This document shows positions 49,041-51,229 of a stretch of 51,229 nucleotides of DNA, piece by piece. The notes beneath the pieces are model-generated. The model ran no database searches. It had not been told where the DNA came from and saw nothing but the letters and a program-made list of their open reading frames with translations. Numbering within the stretch: position 1 is the first letter of the stretch; every line of letters begins with the position of its first letter. The stretch covers positions 1 to 51,229 of the forward strand of contig NZ_QEIO01000023.1 of assembly GCF_003336425.1 (NCBI RefSeq). The letters run 5' to 3'. The stretch comes from Marinitenerispora sediminis (GTDB lineage Bacteria; Actinomycetota; Actinomycetes; Streptosporangiales; Streptosporangiaceae). Made by a program: the position numbers and the translations under genes.

Positions 49041-49640
49041 CGTGCTGGGTTCCCTGACTTTCGTCTCGGCAACGTGCTGGCGACCAGCTTCACGGCGACG
49101 CTGACGGAGCGTCATGGCAAAGCCGTGGAGCGCATCCCCACGCCGCACCGGCTCGTGGACTGGCTGGCGGTGAACGGCTTCGCCGTGGACTCGTGCACCA
49201 CCGCCCAGCTCGACCTCGCCCGGGAACTGCGGGAGTCGATTCACACCGCCGCGACGGCGGCCGCGACCCGGAACGCTCTCCCCGCATCCGCCGTCCACGT
49301 CATCAATGACCGCAGCACCGAGGGGCGGGCCGCCGCGATCCTGACGCCCGAGGGCGGGCGGCAATGGCGGCTCGGCCCGGCTTCCCGCGTGGAGGACGCC
49401 CTCAGCGTGATCGCCGCCGACGCGATCAGCATCATCGCCGGCGAACGAGACGGAAGATTGGCCCTGTGCGCATCACCGACCTGCCGGGCCGCCTTCTTCG
49501 ACACCAGCCGAAGTCGCACCCGCAAATGGTGTGACATGAACACGTGCGGAAACCGCCAGAAGAAGGCGCGCTTCACCGCCAACCGGCGCCCGGACCCGGG
49601 TCTCCGTGATTCGCCCTCATGTCCGGGCGGCATGTCATGA
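49038..49640 (+). CDS. ABATE/CGNR zinc-finger transcription regulator
   Basis: A 200-residue regulator. The N-terminal ABATE domain (about 1-130) opens GNVLATSFTATLTERHG and is thought to sense a ligand. The C-terminal CGNR zinc finger (about 145-190) shows CASPTCRAAFFDTSRSRTRKWC and CDMNTCGNRQKKARF, four Cys with the name-giving CGNR motif, and binds DNA. There is no ribosome site; ATG 49038 sits in a palindrome and may begin the transcript. It is divergent from the epoxide hydrolase gene, which is the likely target. Confidence 0.88.
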   Translation: MRAGFPDFRLGNVLATSFTATLTERHGKAVERIPTPHRLVDWLAVNGFAVDSCTTAQLDLARELRESIHTAATAAATRNALPASAVHVINDRSTEGRAAAILTPEGGRQWRLGPASRVEDALSVIAADAISIIAGERDGRLALCASPTCRAAFFDTSRSRTRKWCDMNTCGNRQKKARFTANRRPDPGLRDSPSCPGGMS

Positions 49641-49695
49641 CGCGTCCGCATCACAAGAATTGCCGCTCCACGCCCCACCTGTCATGATCACCGGC

Positions 49696-50643
49696 ATGTC
49701 GACGCGGGAACTCGTGGTCCTGGGGACCTCCAGCGCGGTGCCGACGAAGCGGCGGAACCACAACGGCTACCTGCTCCGCTGGGACGCGCACGGCATCCTG
49801 TTCGATCCGGGGGAGGGCACGCAGCGGCAGATGCGGTACGCGGGGCTGTCGGCGCACGACGTCACGCGGATCTGTGTCACGCACTTCCACGGTGACCACT
49901 GCCTCGGCCTTCCGGGCGTGGTGCAGCGGATCGCGCGGGACCGGGTGCGGCACCCGGTACGGGTGGCGTTCCCGGCAGCGGGGCGGCGGTACTGGGAACG
50001 GTTGCGGCTCGCCTCGGAGTTCGCCCGGCCCGGGGCGTTCGGCCGTGGCGACGTGCTGGTGGCGCAGCCGGTCGAGGGCGCCCGGGCGCGGCTCGACGGC
50101 GAGGACGACCTCACGGTCACCGCCCTGCCGCTGGACCACAGCGTCCCCACCTACGGCTACCGGGTGGCCGAGCCGGACGGGGTGCGCATGCTGGCCGACC
50201 GGCTGGCGGAGCGCGGCGTGCGCGGGCCGGACGTGGGGCGGCTCAAGGCCGAGGGCAGCATCGTGGACGCGTCGGGCGCCCGGCTGGAGCTGGCGGACTA
50301 CAGCGAGGTGCGGCGCGGCCAGGTGTTCGCCTTCGTCATGGACACCGGGGTCTGCGACAACGCGGTGCGGCTGGCCGAGGGCGCGGACCTGCTGGTGATC
50401 GAGTCCACCTACCTCGACGCCGAGGCCGCGCTGGCGGCGGAGTACCGGCACCTCACCGCCGGGCAGGCCGGCCGGATCGCGGCCGAGGCCGGGGTGCGCA
50501 CGCTGGTGCTGACCCACATCTCCGAGCGCTACGGCACCGATGACGATCCGCGGTTCGCGGCGGAGGCGGCGCGCTACTTCGACGGCGACATCGTGCTGGC
50601 GGCGGACCTGGACCGGATCGCGGTCCCGCCGCGCCGCGCGTGA
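49696..50643 (+). CDS. rnz: Ribonuclease Z (tRNA 3'-end endonuclease)
   Basis: A 315-residue metallo-beta-lactamase-fold nuclease that removes the 3' trailer of tRNA precursors. The histidine motif HFHGDH (H63, H65, D67, H68) binds zinc. LVVLGTSSAVPTKRRNHNGY, FDPGEGTQRQM, LPLDHSVPTYGYRV, FAFVMDTGVCDNAV and LVLTHISERY are RNase Z landmarks. ATG 49696 (MSTRELVV) matches where relatives begin; ATG 49684 would add four residues. No clear ribosome site is present. A strong hairpin follows 13 bp after the stop. Confidence 0.92.
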   Translation: MSTRELVVLGTSSAVPTKRRNHNGYLLRWDAHGILFDPGEGTQRQMRYAGLSAHDVTRICVTHFHGDHCLGLPGVVQRIARDRVRHPVRVAFPAAGRRYWERLRLASEFARPGAFGRGDVLVAQPVEGARARLDGEDDLTVTALPLDHSVPTYGYRVAEPDGVRMLADRLAERGVRGPDVGRLKAEGSIVDASGARLELADYSEVRRGQVFAFVMDTGVCDNAVRLAEGADLLVIESTYLDAEAALAAEYRHLTAGQAGRIAAEAGVRTLVLTHISERYGTDDDPRFAAEAARYFDGDIVLAADLDRIAVPPRRA

Positions 50644-50656
50644 GGGGCGCTCGGCC

Positions 50657-50695
50657 CGCGCCCGCGGCCTCGATACGGGGCGTTCCGCGGGCGCG
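50657..50695 (+). terminator. Hairpin terminator of rnz
   Basis: A perfect 11-bp inverted repeat, CGCGCCCGCGG (50657-50667) and CCGCGGGCGCG (50685-50695), has a 17-base loop and starts 13 bases after the stop. No T tract follows. Confidence 0.65.
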
Positions 50696-51084
50696 ACCGG
50701 GGTCTCACCGGGCCGGGCCGCCCGCTGCGGCCCGGCAGTGCCCGCATGGTGCGCGCCGCGGCCGGGGCCCGGCGGGTTCCGCGACCGCTACGTCCCGGGT
50801 CGGTGACCGCGCGGTCCGGATCGGCGGCGGGCGCGGACGCCTCGCGGCCGGTTCCGCCGGGTGCATGCCGCGCGCCCCGGGTGCGTGAGCACCGCGCGCA
50901 ACGGCGGCCGGGCACGCCGGGGACGGGCCGGCGAGGCGCGGCCCCGGTCGGCGGGTGGACTTCCGGGCCCGGCGGGGCCACGAGGCGCTCGGGCCGGCGC
51001 CGAGCTCACGCGAAGGTGGAGCCCCGGCGGCGGGGTACCGGCACCCGCCGGGCGGGGCGGTGGCGGGCGGTGCGCGGGCGGCCC
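50696..51084. other. Gene-free GC-rich stretch
   Basis: I see no gene, RNA or repeat here. Open frames on both strands translate to Arg/Ala/Pro/Gly-rich strings without coding bias. Confidence 0.4.
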
Positions 51085-51229
51085 GCATGACACATGGCGG
51101 AAGCCGCGAATCCCGACAACATTCACATTCGTGACATCTTCCACATTTTGTGGTCCCATGTGTTGGTCACGCGCAGGTCATGCGTACCCTCGGTCAGGCC
51201 GTCCCGGCATTCCCCCAGCTCGGGACCGG
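51085..51229 (+). promoter_or_regulatory. AT-rich promoter region for a gene beyond the window
   Basis: After the GC-rich stretch the sequence becomes AT-rich (51085-51195). It has a far-spaced inverted repeat ACACATGG (51090-51097) / CCATGTGT (51156-51163), and the hairpin CCACA-TTT-TGTGG (51141-51153). TTGGTC (51163-51168) and TACCCT (51185-51190), 16 bp apart, could be a plus-strand promoter starting near 51197. The gene it serves is outside the window. Confidence 0.45.

Overview
The window is 51 kb of very GC-rich DNA with strong G/C preference at third codon positions, GTG starts, 4-bp ATGA/GTGA gene overlaps, GlnR-type boxes and an NnaR-type regulator. This points to a filamentous actinomycete, possibly Nocardiopsaceae or a relative; the family level is inference. 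No rRNA, tRNA, insertion sequence or phage integrase was recognised.

Left part (1-13.5 kb). An MFS exporter faces a dnaE2-type error-prone polymerase, whose promoter carries a near-perfect LexA/SOS box over the predicted start of transcription. Next come a manganese-type DtxR-family repressor (MntR-like), a low-GC DUF4097 gene and a secreted SGNH hydrolase. A gene-free stretch then holds a decayed, cas-less type I-E CRISPR array with 61-bp spacing. It is followed by a Mn-type ABC transporter operon (binding protein, ATPase, permease) whose GTG start sits inside a 20-bp palindrome, and a GNAT acetyltransferase.

Middle (13.6-24.2 kb). A LuxR-only mini-regulator is divergent from a fluoroacetate-dehalogenase-like hydrolase. 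A minus-strand operon encodes a peptide/opine-type ABC transporter (lipoprotein, two permeases, double ATPase) plus a SsuD-like flavin monooxygenase. It is followed by an XRE/MmyB-type regulator and an MFS efflux pump.

Biosynthetic operon (24.8-31.3 kb). Six tightly packed genes encode DAHP synthase, an unknown Cys-rich-tailed enzyme, asparagine synthetase, a flavin reductase, an HpaB-type monooxygenase and a SAM methyltransferase. It sits behind an 18-bp palindrome/promoter, looks like a small uncharacterised aromatic metabolite pathway, and is the best candidate for an undescribed system. A hicAB toxin-antitoxin pair with tandem operators follows.

Nitrogen region (32.1-45.6 kb). GlnR-box-controlled narK, nitrate reductase and its flavoprotein partner are followed, after two unknown genes and several extremely GC-rich silent stretches, by nirB, nirD, nnaR (uroporphyrinogen-III synthase fused to a winged helix) and a sirohydrochlorin chelatase. 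Together they import nitrate, reduce it to ammonium and help supply siroheme. Between nnaR and the chelatase gene is a tandem duplication of a translation-initiation region that creates a repeat peptide ORF.

Right end (46.5-51.2 kb). An ADP-ribosylglycohydrolase-like/dual-specificity-phosphatase fusion is followed by an epoxide hydrolase and a divergent CGNR zinc-finger regulator sharing two related palindromic operators. RNase Z and an AT-rich promoter region for a gene beyond the window complete it.
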